Shown here piece by piece: positions 27,849-36,936 of a stretch of DNA of 64,000 bases. Made by a program: the position numbers and the translations under genes. How positions within the stretch are numbered: the stretch's first letter is position 1; each line of letters begins with the position of its first letter. A model generated the notes under the pieces. It was not told the origin of the DNA and ran no database searches. It saw only the letters and a program-made list of their open reading frames with translations. Source of the DNA: Ruminimicrobiellum sp045223915 (GTDB taxonomy: Bacteria > Elusimicrobiota > Endomicrobiia > Endomicrobiales > Endomicrobiaceae); contig JBGUZU010000037.1 of the NCBI GenBank assembly GCA_045223915.1, positions 62,001-126,000 on the forward strand, in the 5' to 3' direction.

Positions 27849-27860
27849 TTTCCCTCCTTT

Positions 27861-28376
27861 TTATAATTCAACCACCATTTCTTTTATACTTTTTCTTTTA
27901 AAGTGCCAATCGCTTGGTTTTGATTTTTCTGAAGGATATCCTAAAGCCAACATCATACCCGGGACAATATTTTCGGGAAGATTAAATGCTTCTGAAGCAA
28001 TTTTTGAATTAAAGCCTCTTATCCACAGTGAATGTATTCCCAAAGATTCCGCTTCATACATCATCGTTGTTGCCGCAATGGCAATATCCTGTTCTCCCGA
28101 ATTATATCCCTCTTCTCTCTTATTTTTCCAAACTGCGTTTTTATCATAACAAATTAAAATTATCAACGGAGAATTATAAGTAAACGGTGTAACCGATGCC
28201 GCAAGTTCCAAAGATTTTTTACTTTTCAAAACATAAAATTTTTGAGGCTGATAATTACATGCCGTAGGAACGATCCTTCCGGATTCAAGTATTTTATCGA
28301 GTTTTTCTTGTTCTATAGGAGTGGTGTCAAAAAATCTTTCCGAATATCTTTTATTTACCAAATCTAAAAAATCCAT
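27861..28376 (-). CDS. Nitroreductase-family flavoprotein
   Basis: A 171-residue FMN-dependent oxidoreductase-like protein. It starts with the family's NKRYSERFFDTTPIEQEKLDKILESGRIVPTACNYQPQKFYV, which carries the basic FMN-phosphate-binding residues. The dimer-interface region is QDIAIAATTMMYEAESLGIHSLWIRGF and the terminal block is MMLALGYPSEKSKP. Substrate is unknown. It is slightly shorter than typical family members. Ribosome-binding site AAGGAG; probably co-transcribed with the yjbQ-like gene and the unknown membrane protein upstream. Confidence 0.9.
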   Translation of the reverse strand: MDFLDLVNKRYSERFFDTTPIEQEKLDKILESGRIVPTACNYQPQKFYVLKSKKSLELAASVTPFTYNSPLIILICYDKNAVWKNKREEGYNSGEQDIAIAATTMMYEAESLGIHSLWIRGFNSKIASEAFNLPENIVPGMMLALGYPSEKSKPSDWHFKRKSIKEMVVEL

Positions 28377-28386
28377 AATTATCTCC

Positions 28387-29022
28387 TTAAATACTTTTTT
28401 GTTTTTCTAAAATTTCAACATCCGTAACATAAATAATTTCACAACCCAACATTTCTCCCCACGATGATGTATCTTTCCTTGATAGAGAAGATGTCCAAGG
28501 CATCATACCGGGTTTTTCGGCTTTAACAAGTTGTCCTTTAATTCTTACCAAATCATATTGTTTTATTTTAAACAATTTTTTCTTAATATTTTTATCTGCC
28601 GGAATGCAATGGTTATTCGATATTGAAGTTCTTATATCCTGTTCCATTATAGGCCAATAACCTTTTTTGGAAGCATACAACAAACATCTTCTTCTATGCT
28701 TAAATTTAAATTCCGTTATAACTTCCGGCATAGACATTTTTTTCCAAGCAATAGCAACGTCTATTGGAGATATTGAGGATGTTGGGTCAAAAAAATATCT
28801 CTCTGTACTGATAACCACACCGGTTATGGTATAATCAGCCAACGGTGTAATAAAAAATTTTTTGTATTTAAAAGGTTTTGGATTTTTTATCATCCGTTGT
28901 ATCGGTTCTTTTTTTACAAGAATTCCTTTCCAATCCGGAGTTTTTTTATACACAAAGCCGAAATAACCTATTACGGCCATCAATAAACAAAGAAGAAATA
29001 ATTGTATCTTAGTTGTGTTCAT
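28387..29022 (-). CDS. Single-pass membrane protein of unknown function
   Basis: A 211-residue protein with an N-terminal membrane helix (about 5-26, IQLFLLCLLMAVIGYFGFVY). A soluble domain follows with conserved-looking patches: PLADYTITGVVISTERYFFD, SPIDVAIAWKKMS, SNNHCIPADKNIKK, YDLVRIKGQLVKA and SSLSRKDTSS. The patches NNH-x-IPA and SSLSR-x-DT recall an uncharacterised family seen in several Gram-negative phyla; I cannot name it. The strand pattern around YDLVRIKGQLV could be an OB-like barrel. First gene of the minus-strand unit, divergent from the gene at 29103. Confidence 0.7.
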   Translation of the reverse strand: MNTTKIQLFLLCLLMAVIGYFGFVYKKTPDWKGILVKKEPIQRMIKNPKPFKYKKFFITPLADYTITGVVISTERYFFDPTSSISPIDVAIAWKKMSMPEVITEFKFKHRRRCLLYASKKGYWPIMEQDIRTSISNNHCIPADKNIKKKLFKIKQYDLVRIKGQLVKAEKPGMMPWTSSLSRKDTSSWGEMLGCEIIYVTDVEILEKQKSI

Positions 29023-29067
29023 TTGTATAAATTATATTTTATTTAAACTTCCTTTTTCAATTATCAT

Positions 29068-29096
29068 TTGAATTAGATTTATTATATTGCTATATT
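29068..29096 (+). promoter_or_regulatory. Putative promoter giving a leaderless mRNA
   Basis: TTGAAT (29068-29073) and TATATT (29091-29096) are separated by 17 bases. The ATG at 29103 lies only 6 bases after the -10, so transcription would begin at or next to the start codon. No Shine-Dalgarno sequence precedes the ATG. Sequence-based inference. Confidence 0.45.
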
Positions 29097-29102
29097 ATCG
29101 CT

Positions 29103-29699
29103 ATGGATAAAAAAATATTATTTTTACCTGAATTATTTATTTCGTTCTTTGTCCTGTTAGGACTGTATTTGTTGCTACTTGGACTTTTTCCCATAAATAT
29201 GGAAATTATACCTCTTGTTAATAGAACAGAAGTTCAAATTCATAAAAAATCTTTGCTTCTCCCGTTTAAAGATGTTAACATTGTTATACCTAATGTAAAA
29301 CAAGCTGTTATAGGTTCATCCAGAAGTTCTAAAGGCGGAACAACCTACAGAGTGGAATTGGAATCTTTTGACGGAACAAGAACCCCGATTACATCATATT
29401 ACTCATCGGGATATACTCCAAAAGAAACGTTGCAAAAAACCATAAATAAAGCAATTCAAGACAGAACAGAATATAAACATGTAATAAGACAAACTTTTCT
29501 TCTAATTTTCGGATTTATATTTACATTGATACCATCGTTAATGTTAATCGGTTTTATCAGTCAAACAAAGAAAACGGCAGAACCGTCCGAACAAAAACAA
29601 ACTCAAAAAGAACCTCAGCATTACCAAACAACCTATACCTCATCAACAAACACGGAAGAAGATAAATACAAGAATATTAACGATTCAATAATAAAATAA
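29103..29699 (+). CDS. Membrane protein with two transmembrane helices, unknown function
   Basis: A 198-residue protein. Helix 1 lies near residues 8-30 (LFISFFVLLGLYLLLLGLF) and helix 2 near 133-156 (FLLIFGFIFTLIPSLMLIGFI). The segment between them (about 100 residues) is rich in beta-type sequence (IVIPNVKQAVIGSSRSS, YRVELESFDG). A Gln/Thr/Ser-rich hydrophilic tail follows helix 2. I do not recognise the family; the layout recalls small two-helix envelope proteins. It has its own likely promoter and precedes the NlpC/P60 gene by 67 bases on the same strand. Confidence 0.65.
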   Translation: MDKKILFLPELFISFFVLLGLYLLLLGLFPINMEIIPLVNRTEVQIHKKSLLLPFKDVNIVIPNVKQAVIGSSRSSKGGTTYRVELESFDGTRTPITSYYSSGYTPKETLQKTINKAIQDRTEYKHVIRQTFLLIFGFIFTLIPSLMLIGFISQTKKTAEPSEQKQTQKEPQHYQTTYTSSTNTEEDKYKNINDSIIK

Positions 29700-29766
29700 T
29701 TTTTCGCAATAAATTTATTAACTTAGAATTTAAAAATATTTTTATAATTTTGTAGAATAATTGTAT

Positions 29767-31245
29767 ATGAAATTCTTAAAAGTTCTTGTTTTCCTATTAC
29801 CAATATTACTTTGTTCATCATTATATGCACAGGAAGAACAATCTTTTACGGATAGAGATTATGTCTTTTTTGTTGACGGTGAAGATTTTGACGAAGCCTA
29901 TGAAGATGATATACCGGTCGATGAAAATGACATTTTTTCAAACAGTAATTTTATTCCTAACGGTCCGATAATAATAAATGACGTTTCAAGGAAGATGAAA
30001 TCCGCAGGATATTGGATATCAAAAATCAAAACACCCGATAGAGAGATTTTAACCCAAAGTCAAATAAAAGCAAAAAATAAAGAATTGTTTAAGGATTTAA
30101 TTTATTTAAACGACATTGAAAATTTTCCGGAATATGTAAGTACTGCATCATTAAAAAGACAACAAAAACAAATTTTTAAATTATTCTATTACAGAAAATA
30201 TATAGACAATTCTTTTAACACAATAAATAAAAAATACGTTAATGCCATACATAATAGTATAAAATTTCCTGCCTCAAAAAAAATTAAAGCAAACTATGCA
30301 CTTACAACATCTTATACGGATATAAGACTAATGCCGACAGATACAAACTTTCTTTACGACAAAATAACTCACGATATCGACAGATTACAAGTTTCAAGTC
30401 TTGATATCGGCACACCGTTAATTACTTTATTATCGACAAAAGATAAGCAATGGACTTTTGTTGTATCTTATAATGCAGAAGGTTGGGTAAAAACAAAAGA
30501 TCTTGCTTTTACATCAAAACAAACTTTGTTTAATTGGATAAACGAGAAAAATTTTATAGTTGTAACAAACGCCGGTACAGATATCTATCTAAACAAAGAA
30601 TTGACAAAATATTATGATTTTATCCGCATGTCTACAAAATTACCGATAATAAAAAAAATCAATGATGATATTATTTGCGTAAAAATACCGAAAAAAACGA
30701 ATAAAGATAATTTGATTTTTGAAAAAGTATATCTTAACAGTAAAGATGTAAATATAGGTTATTTAAAATATACTCAAAGAAATGTATTGCAACAAGCATT
30801 TGAACATCTTAATTCTCCTTATTCTTGGGGTGGCTATAACGGAGATCCAGACTGCTCGACTTTTATCAGACAAGTTTTCGGATGTTTCGGTTTAATTCTT
30901 CCGAGAAACTCTTTAGCACAAATAAAATCCGGTAATAAACAAACCACTTTAAAAAGAAATTCTTCCGATTCCGAAAAAAGTAAAGAAATTATATCAAAAA
31001 CAACACCTGCAATATCCATATTGTATTTGCCGGGACATATAATGCTCTATATCGGCAACGAAAACGATACCCCATACATAATTCATGCAATATGGGGTAA
31101 CGAACATTTTATAAATAAAAAAGAAAGAGTTGTAAGTTTTATAAATAAAGTTGTAGTATCAAGTTTAAATATAGGCAAAGGGACATCCAAAGGATCCCTT
31201 TTGCATAGAGTTACTAAAGTTAACACTTTAACTTTAAGAAAGTAA
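29767..31245 (+). CDS. Secreted NlpC/P60 peptidoglycan endopeptidase with SH3-like domains
   Basis: A 492-residue protein. I prefer the ATG at 29767 to the TTG two codons earlier, since it opens a clear signal peptide (KFLKVLVFLLPILLCSSLYA). An N-terminal stabilising region and SH3-like domains follow at about 150-340 (ALTTSYTDIRLMP, WTFVVSYNAEGWVKTKDLAF). The C-terminal NlpC/P60 domain has the catalytic C363 in GDPDCSTFIRQ, H424 in PGHIMLYIG and H440 in the third position. Family members cleave D-Glu-diaminopimelate bonds in stem peptides, so it likely remodels or recycles peptidoglycan in the periplasm. No clear ribosome-binding site; a TAGAAT lies just 8 bases before the ATG. Converges with gcvPB. 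Confidence 0.9.
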   Translation: MKFLKVLVFLLPILLCSSLYAQEEQSFTDRDYVFFVDGEDFDEAYEDDIPVDENDIFSNSNFIPNGPIIINDVSRKMKSAGYWISKIKTPDREILTQSQIKAKNKELFKDLIYLNDIENFPEYVSTASLKRQQKQIFKLFYYRKYIDNSFNTINKKYVNAIHNSIKFPASKKIKANYALTTSYTDIRLMPTDTNFLYDKITHDIDRLQVSSLDIGTPLITLLSTKDKQWTFVVSYNAEGWVKTKDLAFTSKQTLFNWINEKNFIVVTNAGTDIYLNKELTKYYDFIRMSTKLPIIKKINDDIICVKIPKKTNKDNLIFEKVYLNSKDVNIGYLKYTQRNVLQQAFEHLNSPYSWGGYNGDPDCSTFIRQVFGCFGLILPRNSLAQIKSGNKQTTLKRNSSDSEKSKEIISKTTPAISILYLPGHIMLYIGNENDTPYIIHAIWGNEHFINKKERVVSFINKVVVSSLNIGKGTSKGSLLHRVTKVNTLTLRK

Positions 31246-31246
31246 A

Positions 31247-32680
31247 TTACCAATGTAATTTAGGTTTTCTTGCCGCCTCAACTTCATTTAATCTTTTAAC
31301 TGAAGTATTTACCGGAGCATTATGAACAACTTCCGGATTAGTATTGGATTCTTCTATTATATTCAACAATGTATCTGTAAATTCATCTAACGTTTGCTTA
31401 GATTCTGTTTCCGTCGGTTCTATCATCATAGCTTCTTCAACTATTAAAGGAAAATATATTGTAGGAGCATAATAGCCGTTATCCAAAAGTCTTTTGGCAA
31501 CATCCAATGTTTTTATATCATTGCCTAAAGCACCCTTTAAAGACATCGCAAACTCGTGCATACAAGAATTTCCCGCGGGAACTTTAACTTTGCTCTTTAA
31601 TTTAGACAATATATAATTTGCATTAATAACAGCTTGTTTGGAAGCATCTGTTAAACCTTCCCCGCCAAGCGATTTTATATAAGCACAAGCTTTTAATATA
31701 ACAGGAAAATTACCGTAAAAAGCTTTCATCGCACCTATAGATTTTTGTTTATCATTGAAAGAAAGTTTAAATTTGTTATCTTCTTTTACAACAATAGGAG
31801 AAGGTAAACACTCTTTTAAAAATGCTTTTACTCCTACAGGCCCTGATCCAGGTCCGCCGCCGCCGTGAGGCGTGGAAAATGTTTTATGTAAATTTATGTG
31901 CATAACATCAAAACCGATATCCGCCGGACGAACAATTCCCATAACTGCATTAAGATTTGCACCGTCGTAATAAAGCAACGAACCGTTATCGTGAATCAAT
32001 TTTGAAATTTCTTCAATGTTTTTTTCAAATACACCTAAAGTGTTTGGATTTGTCATCATCATAGCCGCAACATCACTGTTTAAAACTTCTTTTAATTTTT
32101 CCGGAGAAACAATACCATTTTCGTCGGATTTCAAAGAAACGATTTCAAAACCTGCCAATGCCGCGGAAGCAGGATTTGTTCCGTGTGCGGAATCGGGAAC
32201 GATTATTTTTGTCCTTTTTTCTTTTTTATTCTTAAAATATTGAGCTATTATTAAAAGTCCCGTATATTCTCCGTGAGCACCCGCCGCAGGTTGCAATGTA
32301 AAGTAATCCATACCTGAAATTTCGCACAAATCTTTTTGTAACTCATACATTACTTCCAAACTTCCCTGCATACTTTCTTCGTTTTGATAAGGATGCATTA
32401 CGGAAAAATCATCGAATTTTGCGATTTTTTCGTTTACCAACGGATTATGTTTCATTGTACATGATCCTAACGGATACATGGTTGTACTTAAAGCATAATT
32501 TTTTCTCGATAAATTTGTGTAATGCCTTAACAATGTTGCTTCCGAAATATTGGGAATATTAGGAACTGTTGTTCTTTTATATTTATCGTCAATATTTGCA
32601 TTTAATTCAACATCACTTTCAACGATTACACTGCTTCTGTTTGATTGTATTTCGTTTAATGTTTTATTATTGTTCATCAT
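31247..32680 (-). CDS. gcvPB: Glycine dehydrogenase (decarboxylating) subunit 2
   Basis: A 477-residue PLP-dependent subunit of the P-protein of the glycine cleavage system. The PLP lysine K266 lies in NLHKTFSTPHGGGGPGSGP, the glycine-rich loop that marks this family. Other conserved parts are YPLGSCTMKHNP, LQPAAGAHGEYTGLL and DSAHGTNPASAA. With GcvPA it decarboxylates glycine and passes the aminomethyl group to the lipoyl arm of GcvH. Last gene of gcvH-gcvPA-gcvPB, 4 bases after gcvPA. The split two-subunit form is shared with Firmicutes, Thermotogae and Elusimicrobia. Confidence 0.97.
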   Translation of the reverse strand: MMNNNKTLNEIQSNRSSVIVESDVELNANIDDKYKRTTVPNIPNISEATLLRHYTNLSRKNYALSTTMYPLGSCTMKHNPLVNEKIAKFDDFSVMHPYQNEESMQGSLEVMYELQKDLCEISGMDYFTLQPAAGAHGEYTGLLIIAQYFKNKKEKRTKIIVPDSAHGTNPASAALAGFEIVSLKSDENGIVSPEKLKEVLNSDVAAMMMTNPNTLGVFEKNIEEISKLIHDNGSLLYYDGANLNAVMGIVRPADIGFDVMHINLHKTFSTPHGGGGPGSGPVGVKAFLKECLPSPIVVKEDNKFKLSFNDKQKSIGAMKAFYGNFPVILKACAYIKSLGGEGLTDASKQAVINANYILSKLKSKVKVPAGNSCMHEFAMSLKGALGNDIKTLDVAKRLLDNGYYAPTIYFPLIVEEAMMIEPTETESKQTLDEFTDTLLNIIEESNTNPEVVHNAPVNTSVKRLNEVEAARKPKLHW

Positions 32681-32684
32681 ATTT

Positions 32685-34025
32685 TTACACTCTGTTTAAA
32701 ATTTCTGCTAATTTATCTATTTCCTGTTTTGTTCTTTTTTCCGTAACGGCAAACATTATGCAATTTTTATATTTGTCGCCTATCTTTCCCAAATCCAACG
32801 GGCCTAAAATATTTTCTTTCATTAACTCTTCATTTATTTTGTCGATATTTTTATCCGTTTTGAAAACAAATTCGTTAAAGAATACGGAATTTTCAAACAG
32901 CGGAACAAAACCTTTTATATTCTTTATTTTGTCAAAAGCATATCTTGCCTTTGAAATATTTGTTTCCGCCAACTCTTTTATCCCCTGACTGCCGAGATAA
33001 GCGGCATAAACACATGCAGCAAAAGAATTAAGTGCGGCATTGGTACAAATATTTGATGTTGCTTTTTCTCTTCTTATATGTTGTTCTCTTGATTGTAATG
33101 TAAGAACAAAACCTCTTTTACCGTCCTTATCTACTGTTTGGCCTACAATTCTTCCGGGCATTTTCCATTCCAAAGCTTTTGTTACAACCATAAAACCGAA
33201 TGTTGAACCGCCAAGATACATTTGGTTACCGAAAACTTGTCCCTCTCCTACTGCAATATCGGCACCGTACTCGCCCGGAGTTTTTAACAAACCTAAAGAT
33301 ACCGGATTAACAACCGCAACAAACAAAGCTTTTTTATCTTTGGATACTTTTGATAATTCCTGCATATCTTCTATGGTTCCGAAAAAATTCGGAGATTGAA
33401 CTACTACCGCAGCTACGGTTTCATCCAAAACATTATTTAAAGCATCCTTGTTTAAAGCTCCTGTTTTGGAATCAATATCGATTTTTATAATTTCAATGTT
33501 CAAATTTTTGGTATATGTTTCAACAACCGAAATATATTCCGGATTTAAAGCGCTAGATATAATAACTTTATTTTTCCTTGATGCTCTGATTGCAAGCAAT
33601 ATTGCTTCGGCAACTGCCGTTGCTCCGTCGTACATTGAAGCATTGGAACATTCCATTCCCGTAAGTTCGCACATAACACTTTGATATTCGAATATTGCCT
33701 GTAATGTTCCCTGACTTGCCTCCGCCTGATAAGGAGTATAGGCCGTCCAAAATTCCGATCTTCCTATAATTTCGTCGACTATCGACGGAACAAAGTGATC
33801 GTAAATTCCCGCACCTCTAAAACAAGCAAGATTTGCTTTATTTTTTTGTGCATACCGTTTAAATAAAGATATCAATTCCTGTTCGGACATACCTTTATCT
33901 AAATTTAACTTTTTTACTCTCAATGTTTCGGGTATCTGCAGAGACAAAAGCTCTTGTGTATCTTTTACACCGATACTTTCAAACATCTCTTTTCTGTCTT
34001 TATCACTTACTGGTATATAATTCAT
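32685..34025 (-). CDS. gcvPA: Glycine dehydrogenase (decarboxylating) subunit 1
   Basis: A 446-residue aminotransferase-fold subunit that pairs with GcvPB. Visible family blocks: MNYIPVSDKDRKEMFESIGV at the start, FRGAGIYDHFVPSIVDEI, TAYTPYQAEASQGTLQAIFEYQSVMCELTGM, SMYDGATAVAEA and PNFFGTIEDM. Length is typical. It lies between gcvH (5-base gap) and gcvPB (4-base gap). Confidence 0.97.
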   Translation of the reverse strand: MNYIPVSDKDRKEMFESIGVKDTQELLSLQIPETLRVKKLNLDKGMSEQELISLFKRYAQKNKANLACFRGAGIYDHFVPSIVDEIIGRSEFWTAYTPYQAEASQGTLQAIFEYQSVMCELTGMECSNASMYDGATAVAEAILLAIRASRKNKVIISSALNPEYISVVETYTKNLNIEIIKIDIDSKTGALNKDALNNVLDETVAAVVVQSPNFFGTIEDMQELSKVSKDKKALFVAVVNPVSLGLLKTPGEYGADIAVGEGQVFGNQMYLGGSTFGFMVVTKALEWKMPGRIVGQTVDKDGKRGFVLTLQSREQHIRREKATSNICTNAALNSFAACVYAAYLGSQGIKELAETNISKARYAFDKIKNIKGFVPLFENSVFFNEFVFKTDKNIDKINEELMKENILGPLDLGKIGDKYKNCIMFAVTEKRTKQEIDKLAEILNRV

Positions 34026-34030
34026 TTATT

Positions 34031-34411
34031 TTAACCTTCAATTGATTTTGTGTATTGTTCTGCATTCATTAAATCTTTAAAATCTTCTTCATTCGATACT
34101 TCCAATACGAAAAAATATCCTTTTCCGTAAGGATCCTGATTTATAAGTTCAGGTGCGGAAAGTAATTCTTCGTTAACTTCAACTACTGTTCCCGATACGG
34201 GACAATAAATATCAAATGCGGATTTTACAGATTCAACAACGGCACACGGCTGTTCTTTGTCGAATTTTTTACCTACTTCCGGTAATTCAACATGAACTAT
34301 ATCCGTAATTTCATGCTGTGCATGGTCGGTAATTCCGACATAAACTTTGTTACCTTCTTTTCTTGCCCATTCATGAGTTTTTGCATAACACAAATTGTTT
34401 GGTGTATTCAT
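34031..34411 (-). CDS. gcvH: Glycine cleavage system H protein
   Basis: A 126-residue lipoyl-carrier protein. The lipoylated lysine is K63 in VVESVKSAFDIYCPVSG, and the family's THEWARKEGNKVYVGITDHAQ and NQDPYGKGYFFVLEV segments flank it. It shuttles the aminomethyl group between the P, T and L proteins. First gene of the gcv unit with a GGGAG ribosome-binding site; the T and L proteins are not encoded in the window. Confidence 0.97.
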   Translation of the reverse strand: MNTPNNLCYAKTHEWARKEGNKVYVGITDHAQHEITDIVHVELPEVGKKFDKEQPCAVVESVKSAFDIYCPVSGTVVEVNEELLSAPELINQDPYGKGYFFVLEVSNEEDFKDLMNAEQYTKSIEG

Positions 34412-34491
34412 TTTTTTCTCCCGAAAACTAATATTTTAAAAGTTGTTTTAAATGTTTTTATAGGATACTAAATTAAAAGCCAAAAAGCCAA

Positions 34492-35106
34492 TTATTTCGC
34501 AAACATTTTAACACAACAAAATCCTCCGATAAGAAGGATTGTAAAAATAATTGTAAGAAGGTTAAAATATTTTTCTATAAAGTATTGAATTTTTTCGCCG
34601 AAAACTCTTATAAGAATTGCAACTATAAAAAATCTTGCAGATCTTCCTATAGCGGATGCAACAATTAAAGACACCAAAGAAATTTTAACAAGACCTGCAA
34701 CTATTGTGAAAACTTTAAACGGTATAGGTGTAAATGCGGCCGTAAAAATCGCAAGGAAGGCATGCTCATGGTATTTTGCACTTACAATATCTACAGCGCC
34801 CTGTAAATTGTACAAATCTACAATTTTTTGGCCTATAAGTTCATAAAACTGATAACCGATAAAATATCCCAATAAAGCGCCTAAAATCGAGCCTACGGAG
34901 CAAATAAGGGCCGTTTGAAACCATTTCTTTCTTTCGGCAATAACCATAGGTATAAGCAAAACATCCGGAGGAACGGGAAAGAACGAACTTTCTGCAAATG
35001 CTATAAAAAAAAGTGCCCAACTTGCATATTTGGTTTTAGACCAATTTATTGTCCAATCATAACATTTTCTTATAAAGTTCATCGGATATTCAAATATTTT
35101 TTTCAT
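34492..35106 (-). CDS. YqaA/DedA-type VTT-domain membrane protein
   Basis: A 204-residue protein with four to five membrane segments and the VTT/DedA pattern: FAESSFFPVPPDVLLIPMVIAERKKWFQTALICSVGSILGALLGYFIGY, later AFTPIPFKVFTIVAGLVKISL and ASAIGRSARFFIVA. DedA-superfamily proteins include undecaprenyl-phosphate and phospholipid translocases (scramblase-like). Here it is 2 bases downstream of uppP, which makes undecaprenyl phosphate, so flipping of that carrier is an attractive role, but this is inference from context. Confidence 0.88.
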   Translation of the reverse strand: MKKIFEYPMNFIRKCYDWTINWSKTKYASWALFFIAFAESSFFPVPPDVLLIPMVIAERKKWFQTALICSVGSILGALLGYFIGYQFYELIGQKIVDLYNLQGAVDIVSAKYHEHAFLAIFTAAFTPIPFKVFTIVAGLVKISLVSLIVASAIGRSARFFIVAILIRVFGEKIQYFIEKYFNLLTIIFTILLIGGFCCVKMFAK

Positions 35107-35108
35107 CG

Positions 35109-35918
35109 TTAACCTTTAAAATAATAAAAACCCAAAAGAAGTGCTCCGAACAAAATTCTGTACCAACCGAACAATTTAAAGTTGTTTGCCGAAATATATT
35201 TTATAAACCATTTTATAACAATTATTGCGGAAATAAACGCGGAAACAAATCCAACGGTTATTATTATGCAGGAATCAAAATTAAGTACCGACGAACTTTT
35301 ATATAAGTCATACAATGTTGCAGCAAACATTATCGGTATAGCTAAGAAGAAAGAAAATTCCGCAGCGGCTTTTCTGGAAAGTCCGGAACAAACCCCCCCC
35401 ATTATGGTTGCTCCCGCTCTTGATACTCCCGGAACAAGAGATAATATCTGTGCAAGTCCCACTATAAGTGCCGACTTTTTCGTTATATCATATGCTTCTT
35501 GAGTTTTAACCTGCAACTTTTTATTTTCTATATAAATTATTGCATATCCGCCCAAAATAAGTGCAAAAGATACCGTTATGGGATTGAACAAATAATGTTT
35601 TATTATTCCGTGAAAGAAAAAACCTACAACAGATGCAGGAACAAAAGCTATAAAAAGATTTATTATAAAATCAAAAGACTTTTTATCTTTGAATGCAGTT
35701 GTTATTAAATTTAAAATTTTTGTTCTGTATAGCCAAACAACGGCAAGTATTGCGCCGAGCTGAATTACTATTTCAAATAAAGATGCAACTTCGTTGTTAA
35801 ACTTTATTATATCGGCACAAACAATTAAATGTCCGGTGGAAGATATCGGCAAAAATTCCGTAAGACCTTCCACTATTCCCAAAAAAATTGTTTTAAATAT
35901 CAGGATTATATCCAGCAT
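35109..35918 (-). CDS. uppP: Undecaprenyl-diphosphatase UppP/BacA
   Basis: A 269-residue integral membrane phosphatase. The signature motifs are EGLTEFLPISSTGHL near residues 18-32 and PGVSRAGATIMGG near 165, which hold the catalytic Glu/Ser/Arg residues. About seven hydrophobic segments are visible. It dephosphorylates undecaprenyl diphosphate to regenerate the lipid carrier for peptidoglycan and surface polysaccharides, and gives bacitracin resistance. The start overlaps the sensor gene by one base. Confidence 0.96.
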   Translation of the reverse strand: MLDIILIFKTIFLGIVEGLTEFLPISSTGHLIVCADIIKFNNEVASLFEIVIQLGAILAVVWLYRTKILNLITTAFKDKKSFDFIINLFIAFVPASVVGFFFHGIIKHYLFNPITVSFALILGGYAIIYIENKKLQVKTQEAYDITKKSALIVGLAQILSLVPGVSRAGATIMGGVCSGLSRKAAAEFSFFLAIPIMFAATLYDLYKSSSVLNFDSCIIITVGFVSAFISAIIVIKWFIKYISANNFKLFGWYRILFGALLLGFYYFKG

Positions 35919-36931
35919 TAGAATGTATCCTTTCTTGTGTTACCGGAAATAATTATTCCGACAAAATCATCTTGATCATCTTTTACGGGAGTGATATTTA
36001 TTTTGTATGCGGAAATATCAACATTGATAACATCAGAAGGATTTTCCAACAAAGTTGAAACGGATTTTAATATTTCTGAATTTCTTGTTAATTTTACTAT
36101 ATGTTCCCCAACCGTCTTTTCATCTAAAACAACATTATTGTCGTCCGAACAATAAATAAGTCTTGCATTACTGTCCAAAACAACAAAAACTTCATCGCTG
36201 TAACTTAGATAAGATTTACAAAGAGTGTTCATGAAATTTTTTAATTTTAAAGCTGTACTTTCATCGTTTTCATCCGCATTGCTGCTGTAAGACAAAGCCA
36301 TTTTAACTATATCGTAATAAATAGTTTTCTTCTTGGTATTATTTAACGATAAATATTTTTTTGCCTTGTTGAACGGGCGCAAGAACAAAAATATCGCCAA
36401 ATAATAAATTACAAACACTAATATAACACAAACTATAAACCCGTAAACATAAAGTTTTATTTTCCATAATTTTAAACTGCTATAAATTGATTCCAATGAA
36501 AATTTTACACACAAAAAAGAATTATCGTTTAACGGTAAAGAATAGACTATTGTATACTGATCTATATTTCTAACCGCCATTTCTTTTATCTTTACGAGTT
36601 CTCTGTAAAAATCCTGATCGTATTTTTTATTCCATTTTTCGGAATTATCATGAATTAATATATTCAAGTCGGAATCTATAATAAAACATTCCTGTACGGA
36701 TTTTACTTTTGATAATTTTTCAACGCCGTAAAGCAACGATATATCGTCGGATTTTGATAACGAAGCTTTTATTTCCGGTGCGGTTAATTCTATATTTGCA
36801 ACTATATTTTCCTGTGACAAATTTGTTTGTATTGAAATTCTTTCTTTATAGAGAATTTCTACAAACAAATACATCAATGCTGCGGAAAACAAAAATGATA
36901 ATACGGATAAAATTATTATATTTCTTTTCAT
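35918..36931 (-). CDS. Membrane sensor-like protein with periplasmic and PAS-like domains, no output domain
   Basis: A 337-residue protein with helix 1 at about 4-25 (IIILSVLSFLFSAALMYLFV), a periplasmic segment of about 130 residues, helix 2 at about 157-185, and a cytoplasmic helical stretch. A PAS-like module closes the protein (VFVVLDSNARLIYCSDDNNVVL, then DISAYKINITPVKDDQDDFVGIIISGNTRK). This is the build of a sensor kinase or chemoreceptor input half, but no kinase, GGDEF or methyl-accepting region follows before the stop. It overlaps uppP by one base and follows the DJ-1 gene, so it may sense an envelope state. Function unknown. Confidence 0.65.
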   Translation of the reverse strand: MKRNIIILSVLSFLFSAALMYLFVEILYKERISIQTNLSQENIVANIELTAPEIKASLSKSDDISLLYGVEKLSKVKSVQECFIIDSDLNILIHDNSEKWNKKYDQDFYRELVKIKEMAVRNIDQYTIVYSLPLNDNSFLCVKFSLESIYSSLKLWKIKLYVYGFIVCVILVFVIYYLAIFLFLRPFNKAKKYLSLNNTKKKTIYYDIVKMALSYSSNADENDESTALKLKNFMNTLCKSYLSYSDEVFVVLDSNARLIYCSDDNNVVLDEKTVGEHIVKLTRNSEILKSVSTLLENPSDVINVDISAYKINITPVKDDQDDFVGIIISGNTRKDTF

Positions 36932-36936
36932 AAAGG

